Source: Kitasatospora sp. SolWspMP-SS2h
GTDB taxonomy: Bacteria; Actinomycetota; Actinomycetes; Streptomycetales; Streptomycetaceae
Assembly (NCBI RefSeq): GCF_003259315.1
Contig: NZ_QLLT01000011.1
Span: 62,001-126,000 of the forward strand
DNA length: 64,000 nt
Reading direction: 5' to 3'
The stretch's first letter is position 1. Every line of letters starts with the position of its first letter. The position numbers and the translations under genes were made by a program. Of this stretch, positions 32,197 through 41,213 are shown piece after piece. Below the pieces are notes generated by a model, which saw only the letters and a program-made list of their open reading frames with translations, was not told the DNA's origin and did not search any database.

Positions 32197-35124
32197 TTGA
32201 CCTTCCAGATGCCGGACCGCTCCGGTCCGGGTTTCCGAGCGAGAGTCGGGCCGCCGTCGCGCCGGGCGAAGGTGCTGCTGCTGACGCTGGGCGTCCTGGC
32301 GGCGCTCTTCGTGCTGTTCGTGCTGTTCGCGGGGCTGTGGACCGACTGGCTGTGGTTCGACTCGGTGCGCTACGGCTCGGTGTTCACCGCGCAACTGGGC
32401 GCCAAGGCCGGGCTGTTCGCGGTCTTCGGGCTGCTGATGGCGCTGGTGGTCGGCTTCAACCTGTGGCTGGCGTACCGGCTGCGGCCCCCACTGGCGGCGA
32501 TGTCGGTGGAGCAGCAGAGCCTGGACCGCTACCGGATGGGCATCGCGCCGTTCCGCAAGTGGCTGATGATCGGCCTGTCGCTGCTGGTCGGCCTGGCGGC
32601 CGGCGCCGCCGCGGGCGCGCAGTGGCGGACGTGGATGCTATGGGTCAACGGCACCGCGTTCGGCGTGAAGGACGGCCAGTTCCACAAGGACGTCTCGTAC
32701 TACGCGTTCAAGCTGCCCTGGTACGAGTTCGTGCTGGGCTTCGGCTTCAGCGCGGTGATCGTGTCGCTGCTGGCGGCCACCGCCGTGCACTACCTGTACG
32801 GGGGCCTGCGGCTCCAGGGGCCCGGACGGCGGGCGAGCGCCGGGGCGCAGGGCCACCTGGCCGTGCTGCTGGGCGTGTTCGTGCTGCTGAAGGCGGTCGC
32901 GTACTGGCTGGACCGGTACGCGCTGGCGGTGAAGAGCGAGTCGTACAAGAACGTCGACGGCTGGACCGGCCTGCGCTACGTGGACGCCAACGCGTTCCTG
33001 CCGGCCAAGACGATCCTGTTCTTCGTCGCGGTCATCTGCGCGCTGCTGTTCTTCCTGACCCCGATCCGGCGGACCTGGGCGCCGGCGCTGATCGGCTTCG
33101 GGCTGATGGCGCTGTCGGCGATCCTGGTCGGCGGGCTCTACCCGGCGCTGGTGCAGCAGTTCCAGGTCAAGCCGAACGAGCAGGCCAAGGAGACCGCGTA
33201 CATCCAGAAGAACATCGACGCGACCAGGCAGGCGTACGGCATCGCGGACGTGGCCGAGCAGCAGTACGCGCCGACTGACTCCACCGACGCCGGCACGCTC
33301 GCCAAGGACGCCCAGACCATCTCCGACATCCGGCTGCTGGACCCGAACGTGGTCTCGCCGACGTTCCAGCAGAACCAGGCGCTGCGCAACTACTACGCGT
33401 TCCCGAAGACGCTGGACGTGGACCGCTACGGCGACCAGGACACCGTGCTGGGCGTGCGCGAGCTGGACCTGACCGGCGTCCAGCAGCACAACTTCATCAA
33501 CGACCACTTCAAGTACACCCACGGGTACGGCGTGGTCGCCGCCAAGGGCAACCAGGTCGACTCGAACGGCAACCCGGTCTACACCGAGCACTCGCTGCCC
33601 GCCGAGGGCAGCATGGGCAGCTACGAGCAGCGGGTGTACTACGGCGAGAAGACGACGATGTACTCCGTCGTCGGGCCCGGCCTGGACGAGATCGACTACA
33701 CCCGGGACGGCCAGCCGGACCAGACCTCCCAGTACAGCGGCGGCAGCGGCGTCTCGCTGAACAACCCGCTGACCCGGGCCGCGTACGCGCTGAAGTTCGC
33801 CGAGCCGCAGATCCTGTACTCGGGGGCGATCAAGGACGACGCGAAGATCCTCTACGACCGCACCCCGAAGGAGCGGGTCGAGAAGGTCGCGCCGTGGCTG
33901 TCGATCGACGCCGACCCGTACCCGGTGGTGCAGAACGGCCGGCTGGTGTGGGTGCTGGACGGCTACACCACCTCGGACGGGTACCCGTTCTCGTCCAAGA
34001 CCACCTTCGGCGACGCCACCAAGGACTCGCTGACCGACCAGCGCGGGCGCACCCTGACCGCCGTCAACCAGGTCAACTACATCCGCAACTCGGTGAAGGC
34101 CACCGTGGACGCGTACACCGGCGAGGTGACGCTCTACCAGTGGGACGAGGCCGACCCGGTGCTGAAGACCTGGATGAAGGCGTTCCCGGACACGGTGAAG
34201 GCCAAGGCGGACATCCCGGCCACCCTGCTGCCGCACCTGCGCTACCCGCAGGACCTGTTCAAGGTGCAGCGCGACCTGCTCGGGCAGTACCACATGACGG
34301 ACGCCACGGCGTTCTTCAACGGCACCGACATCTGGGAGGTGCCGGAGGACCCGACGGTCAACACCCACGAGGTGCAGCCGCCGTACTACCTGACGCTGCG
34401 GATGCCGGACGCCCAGGAGGCCAGTTTCTCGCTGACCACCTCCTTCGTGCCCTCGGGCCGCAAGAACCTGGCCGCGTTCATGACCGCGGACGCCGACCCG
34501 GGGCCGGGCTACGGCAAGCTGCGGATCCTGCGGATGCCGTCCGGCTCGGGCGCGCTCGGCCCGGCGCTGACCCAGGCGAAGTTCAACTCGGACTCCGAGG
34601 TGGCCCGCCAGCTGACCCTGCTGCGCAGCGGCACCGACTCCGACGTGGTCTACGGCAACCTGCTGACCCTGCCGGTCGGCGGCGGCATCCTCAACGTGGA
34701 GCCGGTGTACCTGGTGGCCCGCGGCGCCAAGGTGCCGGTGCTGAAGAAGGTGCTGGCGGTGTACGGCGACCACAACGTGGCGCTGGAGGACACCCTGGAC
34801 CAGGCGCTGGCCAAGGTGCTCGGCGGCGCGGCGGACGGGGCCACCACCCCGACCGCCCCGGCCGACCCGCAGAACCCGGGCACCGGGACGCCGACCGCGC
34901 CCGGCACGCCGACGACGCCGGACAGCCCCGAGGTGCAGCAGGCGCTCACCGAGGCGCAGAAGGCCTTCGACGACGGCCAGGCGGCGCTGAAGAACGGCGA
35001 CTGGACGGCGTACGGCAAGGCCCAGGAGGCGCTGAAGAAGGCCATCGGCGACGCGATGGCCGCCGAGCAGAAGGCGGCCGGCGCCTCGCCGTCCGCCTCC
35101 CCGCCCGCCGCGCCGACGGGCTGA
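32197..35124 (+). CDS. UPF0182 family large integral membrane protein
   Basis: 975 aa. Seven TM segments lie in the first ~320 residues ([75 protein letters not shown] and others); a large outside domain follows, with [40 protein letters not shown] and ITYL-like motifs of the family. The C-terminus is a Pro/Thr linker and a helical pair rich in Ala/Lys. Homologous to Rv3193c; function unknown. The TTG at 32197 follows GAGGTGG; ATG 32209 is an alternative. Confidence 0.88.
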   Translation: MTFQMPDRSGPGFRARVGPPSRRAKVLLLTLGVLAALFVLFVLFAGLWTDWLWFDSVRYGSVFTAQLGAKAGLFAVFGLLMALVVGFNLWLAYRLRPPLAAMSVEQQSLDRYRMGIAPFRKWLMIGLSLLVGLAAGAAAGAQWRTWMLWVNGTAFGVKDGQFHKDVSYYAFKLPWYEFVLGFGFSAVIVSLLAATAVHYLYGGLRLQGPGRRASAGAQGHLAVLLGVFVLLKAVAYWLDRYALAVKSESYKNVDGWTGLRYVDANAFLPAKTILFFVAVICALLFFLTPIRRTWAPALIGFGLMALSAILVGGLYPALVQQFQVKPNEQAKETAYIQKNIDATRQAYGIADVAEQQYAPTDSTDAGTLAKDAQTISDIRLLDPNVVSPTFQQNQALRNYYAFPKTLDVDRYGDQDTVLGVRELDLTGVQQHNFINDHFKYTHGYGVVAAKGNQVDSNGNPVYTEHSLPAEGSMGSYEQRVYYGEKTTMYSVVGPGLDEIDYTRDGQPDQTSQYSGGSGVSLNNPLTRAAYALKFAEPQILYSGAIKDDAKILYDRTPKERVEKVAPWLSIDADPYPVVQNGRLVWVLDGYTTSDGYPFSSKTTFGDATKDSLTDQRGRTLTAVNQVNYIRNSVKATVDAYTGEVTLYQWDEADPVLKTWMKAFPDTVKAKADIPATLLPHLRYPQDLFKVQRDLLGQYHMTDATAFFNGTDIWEVPEDPTVNTHEVQPPYYLTLRMPDAQEASFSLTTSFVPSGRKNLAAFMTADADPGPGYGKLRILRMPSGSGALGPALTQAKFNSDSEVARQLTLLRSGTDSDVVYGNLLTLPVGGGILNVEPVYLVARGAKVPVLKKVLAVYGDHNVALEDTLDQALAKVLGGAADGATTPTAPADPQNPGTGTPTAPGTPTTPDSPEVQQALTEAQKAFDDGQAALKNGDWTAYGKAQEALKKAIGDAMAAEQKAAGASPSASPPAAPTG

Positions 35125-35142
35125 GCTGCGGAAACCGGTTTG

Positions 35143-35170
35143 TTGGTCCACCCCGTGATCGTGATACAGT
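35143..35170 (+). promoter_or_regulatory. promoter of the initiator tRNA
   Basis: TTGGTC (35143-35148), 16-bp spacer, TACAGT (35165-35170), 12 bases before the tRNA 5' end. Confidence 0.65.
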
Positions 35171-35181
35171 GGTTTCACCGA

Positions 35182-35255
35182 CGCGGGGTGGAGCAGCTCG
35201 GTAGCTCGCTGGGCTCATAACCCAGAGGTCGCAGGTTCAAATCCTGTCCCCGCTA
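35182..35255 (+). tRNA. initiator tRNA-fMet (CAT)
   Basis: 74 nt, no encoded CCA. The acceptor has an unpaired C1 opposite T72, the hallmark of initiator tRNA. The anticodon arm is CTGGG-CTCATAA-CCCAG, with three consecutive G-C pairs flanking the CAT anticodon, a second initiator mark. T-arm GCAGG-TTCAAAT-CCTGT and D-arm GAGCAGCTCGGTAGCTC fit. Confidence 0.97.
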
Positions 35256-35265
35256 CTCAGTAGCG

Positions 35266-35297
35266 AAAGGCCCGGAGGCATCAGCCTCCGGGCCTTT
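35266..35297 (+). terminator. intrinsic terminator after the tRNA
   Basis: AAAGGCCCGGAGGC (35266-35279) and GCCTCCGGGCCTTT (35284-35297) form a perfect 14-bp stem with loop ATCA. The stem shares 12 bases with the terminator after the chitinase gene. Confidence 0.9.
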
Positions 35298-35321
35298 GCC
35301 ATTCCTTGGGCGTCGGGCCGA

Positions 35322-35350
35322 TTGACACCCCATGTGGTCCAGTCCAATCT
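35322..35350 (+). promoter_or_regulatory. chitinase promoter with DasR-responsive element
   Basis: TTGACA (35322-35327), 17-bp spacer, CAATCT (35345-35350). Between them lies TGGTCCAGTCCA (35335-35346), close to the known DasR site core TGGTCTAGACCA and to the direct-repeat element of streptomycete chitinase promoters. Binding there would block the polymerase; GlcNAc-phosphates would relieve it. Confidence 0.7.
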
Positions 35351-35515
35351 GAGTCATGCCCATGGCGGGCGGCCCCCACCGCCCGTCTTGATGCGTTGCA
35401 ACTCCTTTGCCGGCACCGGGAATTGATCACCCGCCGGTTCCGTCTGCCGCTCTCCCCGACCGGGTGTCGGACGGCGTTCCTGCATCCCCACGTGACAGGA
35501 GAGAGGCACATCCGC

Positions 35516-37519
35516 ATGCATCGCCACAACCGCAGGGCCTGGGCCGTCACGGCCGCGGCCGCCACGCTGCTCGCCGGGGCGGTCTCACTGCTGGGAGCCC
35601 CCAGCGCGAGCGCCGGGCCGGGCAACACCACCGGGGCCCCCGCCACCAGCGGCGGCATCAAGGTCGCGTACTTCGACCAGTGGTCGATCTACCAGAACGC
35701 CTACTACCTGAAGAACGTCGACACCAACGGCATGGCCGGGAAGCTCGACTACCTGCTCTACGACTTCGCCAACATCGACCCGGCCAACCTGACCTGCTTC
35801 GAGGCCAACTCGGCGGCCTCCCAGGACGAGAACAACCCGAACGCCGGCGACGGCGCGGGCGACTACTACGCCGACTACGCCAAGACCTTCGCCAACGGCA
35901 ACAGCGTCGACAACTCCACCGACACCTGGAACCAGCCGCTGGCCGGCAACTTCCACCAGCTCCAGGAGCTGAAGGCGAAGTACCCGAAGCTCAAGGTGCT
36001 GCTGTCGATCGGCGGGTGGACGTACTCCAAGTACTTCTCCGACGCGGCGGCCACCGACGCCTCGCGCAAGAAGCTGGTCTCCTCCTGCGTCGACATGTTC
36101 ATCAAGGGCAACCTGCCCGCCCAGGGCGGCTACGGCGGCCCGGGCACCGGCAAGGGCATCTTCGACGGCTTCGACATCGACTGGGAGTACCCGGGCGGCG
36201 GCGGCCACACCGGCAACCACTCCTCGGCGGCCGACAAGCAGAACTTCACCGCCCTGCTGGCCGAGTTCCGCGGCGAGCTCAACACCCAGGGCGCCGCGGA
36301 CGGCAAGACCTACGCGCTGAGCGCGGCGCTGCCGGCCGGCCAGGACAAGATCCAGAACATCGAGACCAACAAGATCGGGCAGTACCTGACCTTCGCGGAC
36401 CCGATGACGTACGACATGCACGGCGGCTGGGAGGCCCAGGGCCCGACCAACCACCAGACGCCGGTCTACCAGAGCCCGAACGACCCGATGAACAACGTGC
36501 CGCCGGGCAACGCCAAGTACTCCATCGACGAGGCGATCAAGGCGTACACGGTCGGCGACCCCTCGTACGGCATCCCCGGCGGGTTCCCGGCGAACAAGCT
36601 GAACATGGGCGTCCCGCTCTACTACCGCGGCTGGACCGGCGTGGCGGCCGGGGCCAACCACGGCCTGTTCCAGCCCGCGAGCGGCCCGGCCCCCGGCGCG
36701 CCGAACTCCGGCAACGTGGCGGGCGTGCGGATGTACAAGGAACTGCTCGGGACGGTGGACAACCCGAGCTACACCTACTGGGACGCCGCCGCGCAGGCCT
36801 CGTACTTCTACGACGGCACCACCTTCTGGTCCGGCGAGAACGCCAGGTCCATCCAGGCCAAGATGGACTACGCGCACTGCAACGGACTCGGCGGATCGTT
36901 CGTCTTCTCGCTCTACGACGACCCGAACGCGGCGCTGCTCAACCCGCTGATGACCGCGACCGGCGGCTCGGCCGCCTCCTGCCCGGCCCCGCCGACCGGC
37001 TCGCCGAGCGCCAGCGCCTCGCCGTCGAAGTCCCCGTCGCCGTCGCCGTCCACCAGCCCGTCGACCAGCCCCTCGACCTCGCCGTCGACCAGCCCGTCCG
37101 GCAGCCCGTCCTCCTCGCCGACCCCGCCCGGCGGCGGGATCGTGGCCAACCCCGGCCTGGAGTCCGGCGCGCTGAGCCCGTGGACCTGCTCGGGCGGCGC
37201 CGTGGTCAGCGGCGGGCACACCGGCTCCCACGCCCTGCAGGGCAACGTGAGCGCCGGTGACACCGCGCAGTGCCAGCAGACCGTCACGGTCAAGCCGAAC
37301 ACCGCCTACACGCTGTCCGCCTGGGTCAAGGGCAACTACACCTACCTGGGCGTCACCGGCTCCGGCGCGGACAGCTCGACCTGGACCCCCGGCGGGAGCG
37401 CGTGGACGCAGCTGTCCACCAAGTTCACCACCGGCGCCTCGGTCACCTCGGTGACCGTCTGGGTCCATGGTTGGTACGGACAGGGTGCCTACCAGGCCGA
37501 CGACTTCAGCGTCAGCTGA
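35516..37519 (+). CDS. secreted GH18 chitinase with C-terminal carbohydrate-binding module
   Basis: 667 aa. Signal peptide (HRHNRRAWAV...LLAGAVSLLGAPSASA, cut after ASA). The GH18 barrel spans ~45-490 with LLSIGGWTYSK and the catalytic FDGFDIDWEYPGG (DxxDxDxE, Glu as acid). Then a Ser/Pro/Thr repeat linker and a ~130-residue beta-sandwich starting IVANPGLESGALSPW that resembles CBM4/9/16-type modules. It hydrolyses chitin outside the cell, feeding the GlcNAc uptake genes at the right end of the window. Start ATG at 35516 with AGGAGAGAGG upstream. Promoter carries a DasR-like site. Confidence 0.95.
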   Translation: MHRHNRRAWAVTAAAATLLAGAVSLLGAPSASAGPGNTTGAPATSGGIKVAYFDQWSIYQNAYYLKNVDTNGMAGKLDYLLYDFANIDPANLTCFEANSAASQDENNPNAGDGAGDYYADYAKTFANGNSVDNSTDTWNQPLAGNFHQLQELKAKYPKLKVLLSIGGWTYSKYFSDAAATDASRKKLVSSCVDMFIKGNLPAQGGYGGPGTGKGIFDGFDIDWEYPGGGGHTGNHSSAADKQNFTALLAEFRGELNTQGAADGKTYALSAALPAGQDKIQNIETNKIGQYLTFADPMTYDMHGGWEAQGPTNHQTPVYQSPNDPMNNVPPGNAKYSIDEAIKAYTVGDPSYGIPGGFPANKLNMGVPLYYRGWTGVAAGANHGLFQPASGPAPGAPNSGNVAGVRMYKELLGTVDNPSYTYWDAAAQASYFYDGTTFWSGENARSIQAKMDYAHCNGLGGSFVFSLYDDPNAALLNPLMTATGGSAASCPAPPTGSPSASASPSKSPSPSPSTSPSTSPSTSPSTSPSGSPSSSPTPPGGGIVANPGLESGALSPWTCSGGAVVSGGHTGSHALQGNVSAGDTAQCQQTVTVKPNTAYTLSAWVKGNYTYLGVTGSGADSSTWTPGGSAWTQLSTKFTTGASVTSVTVWVHGWYGQGAYQADDFSVS

Positions 37520-37541
37520 GGCTCCGTCAAGACCCTTTTAA

Positions 37542-37576
37542 GGAAGGCCCGGAGGATTCCGTCCTCCGGGCCTTCC
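37542..37576 (+). terminator. intrinsic terminator after the chitinase gene
   Basis: GGAAGGCCCGGAGGA (37542-37556) pairs with TCCTCCGGGCCTTCC (37562-37576), loop TTCCG, followed by CCCTT. It is almost the same module as the tRNA terminator. Confidence 0.85.
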
Positions 37577-37871
37577 CCCTTGCGGGCGCGCGGAGTTGAT
37601 CGACTCCGGTACGATGCGTGGCCGGGGTTTGTGGGGCCCAGTGTCGGGAAATCGACAAAGAGCCGAAGCGATCTCGCCGGGCTTCGGCCCCGCTCCGCCA
37701 AAACGGACGGAGCAGGTGTACGCGGTGTGCGGGTGATGCGACGATGGACCACGAGGGGGACGCGGCGCGGCCGTTGACGGGCCGTCCGGTCCGGCGTGCC
37801 CCCCGGGGGAGACGACCCGGGCCGACGGCCCGGGGCGGATGCCGCGACACTCGGGGGGAGCGGGAGTCGGC
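37577..37871 (+). promoter_or_regulatory. structured leader region of the Sel1/TPR gene
   Basis: No coding potential is seen in this stretch. Two consecutive hairpins can form: GCCGAAGC (37662-37669) with GCTTCGGC (37681-37688), and GCTCCG (37692-37697) with CGGAGC (37708-37713). No promoter with good spacing was found. Confidence 0.35.
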
Positions 37872-39788
37872 ATGAAGCTCATCGGCAACAGCGGGACGGG
37901 GGAACGACTGGCGGCCGGCAGCGCCGCGGACACCGACACCGGCGCCCGCCCCACCGGCCGGTCCACCGGCAGCCTGCCCGCCCAGCGCGGCACCGCGGGC
38001 GGCATCGACGTGACCGGCTACGGCCCCGAGAGCCTGGTCCACCTGACCGCCGACCAGGTCGCCGCCGCCTCCGTCCGCGACCTGATCGACCCCGACGAGG
38101 ACGCCGCCGACAGCTTCGAGACCGCCCTCGCCGCCCGCGAACAGGCCGCCCTCGAAGCCCGCCACCGCGGCTCCGCCGACGCCGGCGACCCGGGCGCCGC
38201 CAGCCAGCTCGGCGCCCTCCTGCTGCGCCGCGGCGACCTGCTCGACGCCGAGCGCTACCTGCGCGCTGCCGCCGCGGCCGGACTGCGCGCCGCCGCCAAC
38301 AACCTCGGCGTCCTGCTCCACCAGCAGGGCCACCGCACCGAGGCCGCCCAGTGGTGGCGCCAGGCCGCGGTCGCCGGCTCCGCCCCCGCCGCCCACGCCC
38401 TCGGCCTGCAACTGCGCGACCAGGGCGAGGAGGAGGCCGCCGAGTACTGGCTGCACTTCGCCGCCGAACAGGGCCACCCGCTCGGCGCGTACGCCCTCGG
38501 CGACCTGATGGAGCACCGCCGCGACGTCCGCGCCGAGCGCTGGTTCAAGGCCGCCGCCGACTCCGGCCACCGCGAGGCCGCCTACCGCCTCGCCCGGATG
38601 CGCGAGGCCGCCGGCGACAAGGACACCGCCGAGACCTGGTACCGCACCGCCGCCGCCCGCAGCCACGCCCGCGCCGCGCTGCGCCTGGGCGTCCTGCTCG
38701 AAGCCCGCGGCGACCTCGACGAGGCCGCCCGCTGGTACCGGCAGTCCGCCCAGAACGGCGAGGCCCGCGCCGCCTGCGCCCTCGGCTTCCTGCTCCGCGA
38801 CACCGGCGACCTCTCCGCCGCCGCCGAGTGGTGGCAGGAGGCCGCCGAGGCCGGCGACGGCACCGCTGCCAACGCGCTCGGCGCGCTGCACGCCGGCCGC
38901 GGCGAGAACGCCGTCGCCGAACGCTGGTACCGCGCCGCGCTCGACGCCGGCGACCACAACGGCGCCTTCAACCTCGGCCTGCTGTGCGCCGGCGCCGGCC
39001 GCGAGGCCCAGGCCGAGCAGTGGTACCGCCGCGCCGCGTACGCCGGCCACCGCGAAGCCTGCAACGCGCTCGCCATCGTGCTGCTCCAGCGCGGCGACGA
39101 GTCCGGCGCCGAACCCTGGTTCTCCAAGGCCGCCGAGGCCGGCTCCGTCGACGGCGCCTTCAACCTCGGCGTCCTGCACGCCGGCCGCGGCGAGACCCGG
39201 CAGGCCCAGGAGTGGTACGCCCGGGCCGCCGCCGAGGGCCACGGCGAGGCCGCCCTGCAACTCGCCGTCGCCCAGGAGCAGCGCGGCAACCTGGCCGGCG
39301 CGCTGGAACGCTACCGGCAGGCCGCCGACGGCGGCTCCGCGGAGGGCGCCTTCCGGCTCGCCTCGCTGCTCGACCGCCGCGGCGACGCCGACGCCGAGGC
39401 CGAGCACTGGTACGCGGTCGCCGCGGACGCCGGACACCGCCGGGCCCAGGTCCGGATGGGCGTGCGCGCGGCCGAGCGCGGCGCGCTCCAGATCGCCGAG
39501 AGCTGGTACCGGCGCGCCGCCGAGGGCGGCAGCCGCAGCGCCGCGTTCAACCTCGGCCTGCTGCTGGCCCGGCAGGACAGCGAGGCCGAGGCGATGCTCT
39601 GGTACACCCGCGCCGCGGACGCCGGCCACGGCCGCGCCGCGCTGCGGCTGGCGCTGCTCGCGCTGCGGCGCGGCGAGGCGGTCCAGGCCGAGAACTGGTG
39701 CCGCCGCGCGGCGGAGTACGGGCCGGCGGAGGTCGCGGAGCGGGCGGGGCGGCTGCTGGGAGCGCTGAACGCGGAGCTGAGCGCGTAG
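37872..39788 (+). CDS. Sel1/TPR-repeat protein
   Basis: 638 aa. From residue ~95 the protein is a chain of roughly fifteen 33-36-residue helical repeats of the type AERWYRAALDAGDHNGAFNLG and ALLLRRGDLLDAERYL, Sel1-like tetratricopeptides that make an extended protein-binding solenoid. The N-terminal 90 residues are low-complexity, with a PESLVHLTADQVAAASVRDLI segment. No enzymatic domain, signal peptide or TM. Function unknown; probably a scaffold. ATG at 37872 with GGGAG five bases upstream. Confidence 0.88.
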   Translation: MKLIGNSGTGERLAAGSAADTDTGARPTGRSTGSLPAQRGTAGGIDVTGYGPESLVHLTADQVAAASVRDLIDPDEDAADSFETALAAREQAALEARHRGSADAGDPGAASQLGALLLRRGDLLDAERYLRAAAAAGLRAAANNLGVLLHQQGHRTEAAQWWRQAAVAGSAPAAHALGLQLRDQGEEEAAEYWLHFAAEQGHPLGAYALGDLMEHRRDVRAERWFKAAADSGHREAAYRLARMREAAGDKDTAETWYRTAAARSHARAALRLGVLLEARGDLDEAARWYRQSAQNGEARAACALGFLLRDTGDLSAAAEWWQEAAEAGDGTAANALGALHAGRGENAVAERWYRAALDAGDHNGAFNLGLLCAGAGREAQAEQWYRRAAYAGHREACNALAIVLLQRGDESGAEPWFSKAAEAGSVDGAFNLGVLHAGRGETRQAQEWYARAAAEGHGEAALQLAVAQEQRGNLAGALERYRQAADGGSAEGAFRLASLLDRRGDADAEAEHWYAVAADAGHRRAQVRMGVRAAERGALQIAESWYRRAAEGGSRSAAFNLGLLLARQDSEAEAMLWYTRAADAGHGRAALRLALLALRRGEAVQAENWCRRAAEYGPAEVAERAGRLLGALNAELSA

Positions 39789-39983
39789 GGCTGCCGCCGG
39801 GCCGGGACGCCGCGCGGCCGGGGAGCGCACCGGCCGGGGCGCGGGGAACCGCGCGGAGCGGGAGCGGCACGGCAGCAGGACGCCGGGACGGCGGGACGGT
39901 GCGACCGACCGTCCCGCGTCACGGTCCGGCCGTGCGGGCCCGGCCGGCCGCGCGGCTCCCCGCGCGCCCCCGGTCGCGCCGCC

Positions 39984-40781
39984 CTACACGCTGAGCGAGC
40001 GCAGCACGGCCTCGTGGAGGACGCCGTTGGTGGCGACCGCGTCCGCGCCGGTGGGGCCGTCGATGCCGTCGAGGCCGGTGAAGCGGCCGCCGGCCTCCTG
40101 GACGATGACGCAGGGGGCGGCCATGTCCCAGAGCGAGAGCTCGGGTTCGGCGGCGATGTCGACGGCGCCCTCGGCGACCATCATGTAGGACCAGAAGTCG
40201 CCGAAGGCGCGGGTGCGCCAGCAGATCCGGGTGAGGTCGAGGAAGGCGTCGAGGCGGGCGCGCTCCTCCCAGCCGCTGAGCGAGGAGAAGGAGAGCGAGG
40301 CGTCGGCGAGGCGGGAGACCTTGGAGACGTGGATGCGCTGGGCCTTGGCCAGGCTGCGGCCGGCGAACGCGCCCAGGTCCTTGGCGGCCCACCAGCGGCG
40401 GCCGAGCGCGGGGGCGGAGACGATGCCGACCACCGGGACGTGCTCGCCGTCGGGCTGCTCCTCCAGCAGGGCCACCAGGGTGGCCCAGACCGGGACGCCG
40501 CGGACGTAGTTCTTGGTGCCGTCGATCGGGTCGATCACCCAGCGGCGCGGGCCGGAGCCCTGCAGGCCGTACTCCTCGCCCAGCACCGCGTCCCGGGGGC
40601 GGGCCCGCTGCAGGACGGAGCGGACGAGTTCCTCGGCGGCTTTGTCGGCGTCGCTGACCGGGGTCAGGTCGGGCTTGGTCTCGATCTTCAGGTCGAGCGC
40701 CCGGAACCGCTCCATGGTGATCGAGTCGGCCGAGTCGGCGAGGACGTGGGCGAGTCGGAGGTCGTCGTGGTAGTCGGCCAT
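39984..40781 (-). CDS. hisN: histidinol-phosphatase HisN (inositol monophosphatase family)
   Basis: 265 aa. Metal-site motifs [20 protein letters not shown] and [16 protein letters not shown] define the IMPase family; [18 protein letters not shown] is typical of the HisN branch, which dephosphorylates histidinol phosphate in histidine synthesis. The inositol-phosphatase alternative cannot be excluded from sequence alone. The ATG at 40781 lies seven bases behind TAGGGT (40794-40789 on the minus strand), so the message may be leaderless. Confidence 0.85.
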   Translation of the reverse strand: MADYHDDLRLAHVLADSADSITMERFRALDLKIETKPDLTPVSDADKAAEELVRSVLQRARPRDAVLGEEYGLQGSGPRRWVIDPIDGTKNYVRGVPVWATLVALLEEQPDGEHVPVVGIVSAPALGRRWWAAKDLGAFAGRSLAKAQRIHVSKVSRLADASLSFSSLSGWEERARLDAFLDLTRICWRTRAFGDFWSYMMVAEGAVDIAAEPELSLWDMAAPCVIVQEAGGRFTGLDGIDGPTGADAVATNGVLHEAVLRSLSV

Positions 40782-40800
40782 GCACGGCACCCTAGCGGAC

Positions 40801-41124
40801 TCAGTGTCCCGAGCCGCTGAGCTGGAGACCGATCACGCCCGCGATGACCAGGGAGATGGACACCAGTTTGAGGACGGAGGAGGACTCCCCGAGGAAGGCC
40901 ATCCCGTACACCGCGGTGCCGGCCGCGCCGATGCCGGTCCACACCGCGTAGGCGCTGCCGACCGGCAGGGTCTTCAGGGAGAGGGTGAGCAGGCCGAAGG
41001 AGCCCAGCGCGAAGAGCGCGAAGCTGATGGTGGGCCAGAGCCTGGTGAAGCCGTGGCTGAGCTTGAGGTTGACCGCGAATCCCGTTTCCAGCAGACCGGC
41101 GAGGATCACCATGGCCCATGCCAT
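40801..41124 (-). CDS. SMR family small multidrug/guanidinium transporter
   Basis: 107 aa with four TM segments ([72 protein letters not shown]). The essential Glu is in [18 protein letters not shown], a SugE/Gdx-like context rather than EmrE-like. These act as antiparallel dimers that exchange protons for cations. GGGAG lies eight bases before the ATG, and the leader can form GGGAGGT-CAC-ACCTTCC. Confidence 0.88.
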   Translation of the reverse strand: MAWAMVILAGLLETGFAVNLKLSHGFTRLWPTISFALFALGSFGLLTLSLKTLPVGSAYAVWTGIGAAGTAVYGMAFLGESSSVLKLVSISLVIAGVIGLQLSGSGH

Positions 41125-41213
41125 CGGGTTGACTCCCTGTCAGGTAGGAAGGTGTGACCTCCCTATCGTTACCCAGCGCAGCGGCCCCAGCGACTCGTGA
41201 TCGCCGGGAATTC

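Noticed and set aside
35182..35297. tRNA-fMet as attachment site of an integrated element
   Set aside because: No copy of the tRNA 3' end, no integrase and no element genes were seen downstream; only terminators are duplicated.
37010..37135. Ser/Pro repeats in the chitinase as a mobile or CRISPR-like repeat
   Set aside because: They encode a standard flexible linker between catalytic and binding domains and have no spacer structure.
41125..41213. Guanidine (ykkC or mini-ykkC) riboswitch before the SMR gene
   Set aside because: The gap is under 90 bp and lacks the conserved ykkC core; ACGA-type loops occur, but only one weak stem supports them.
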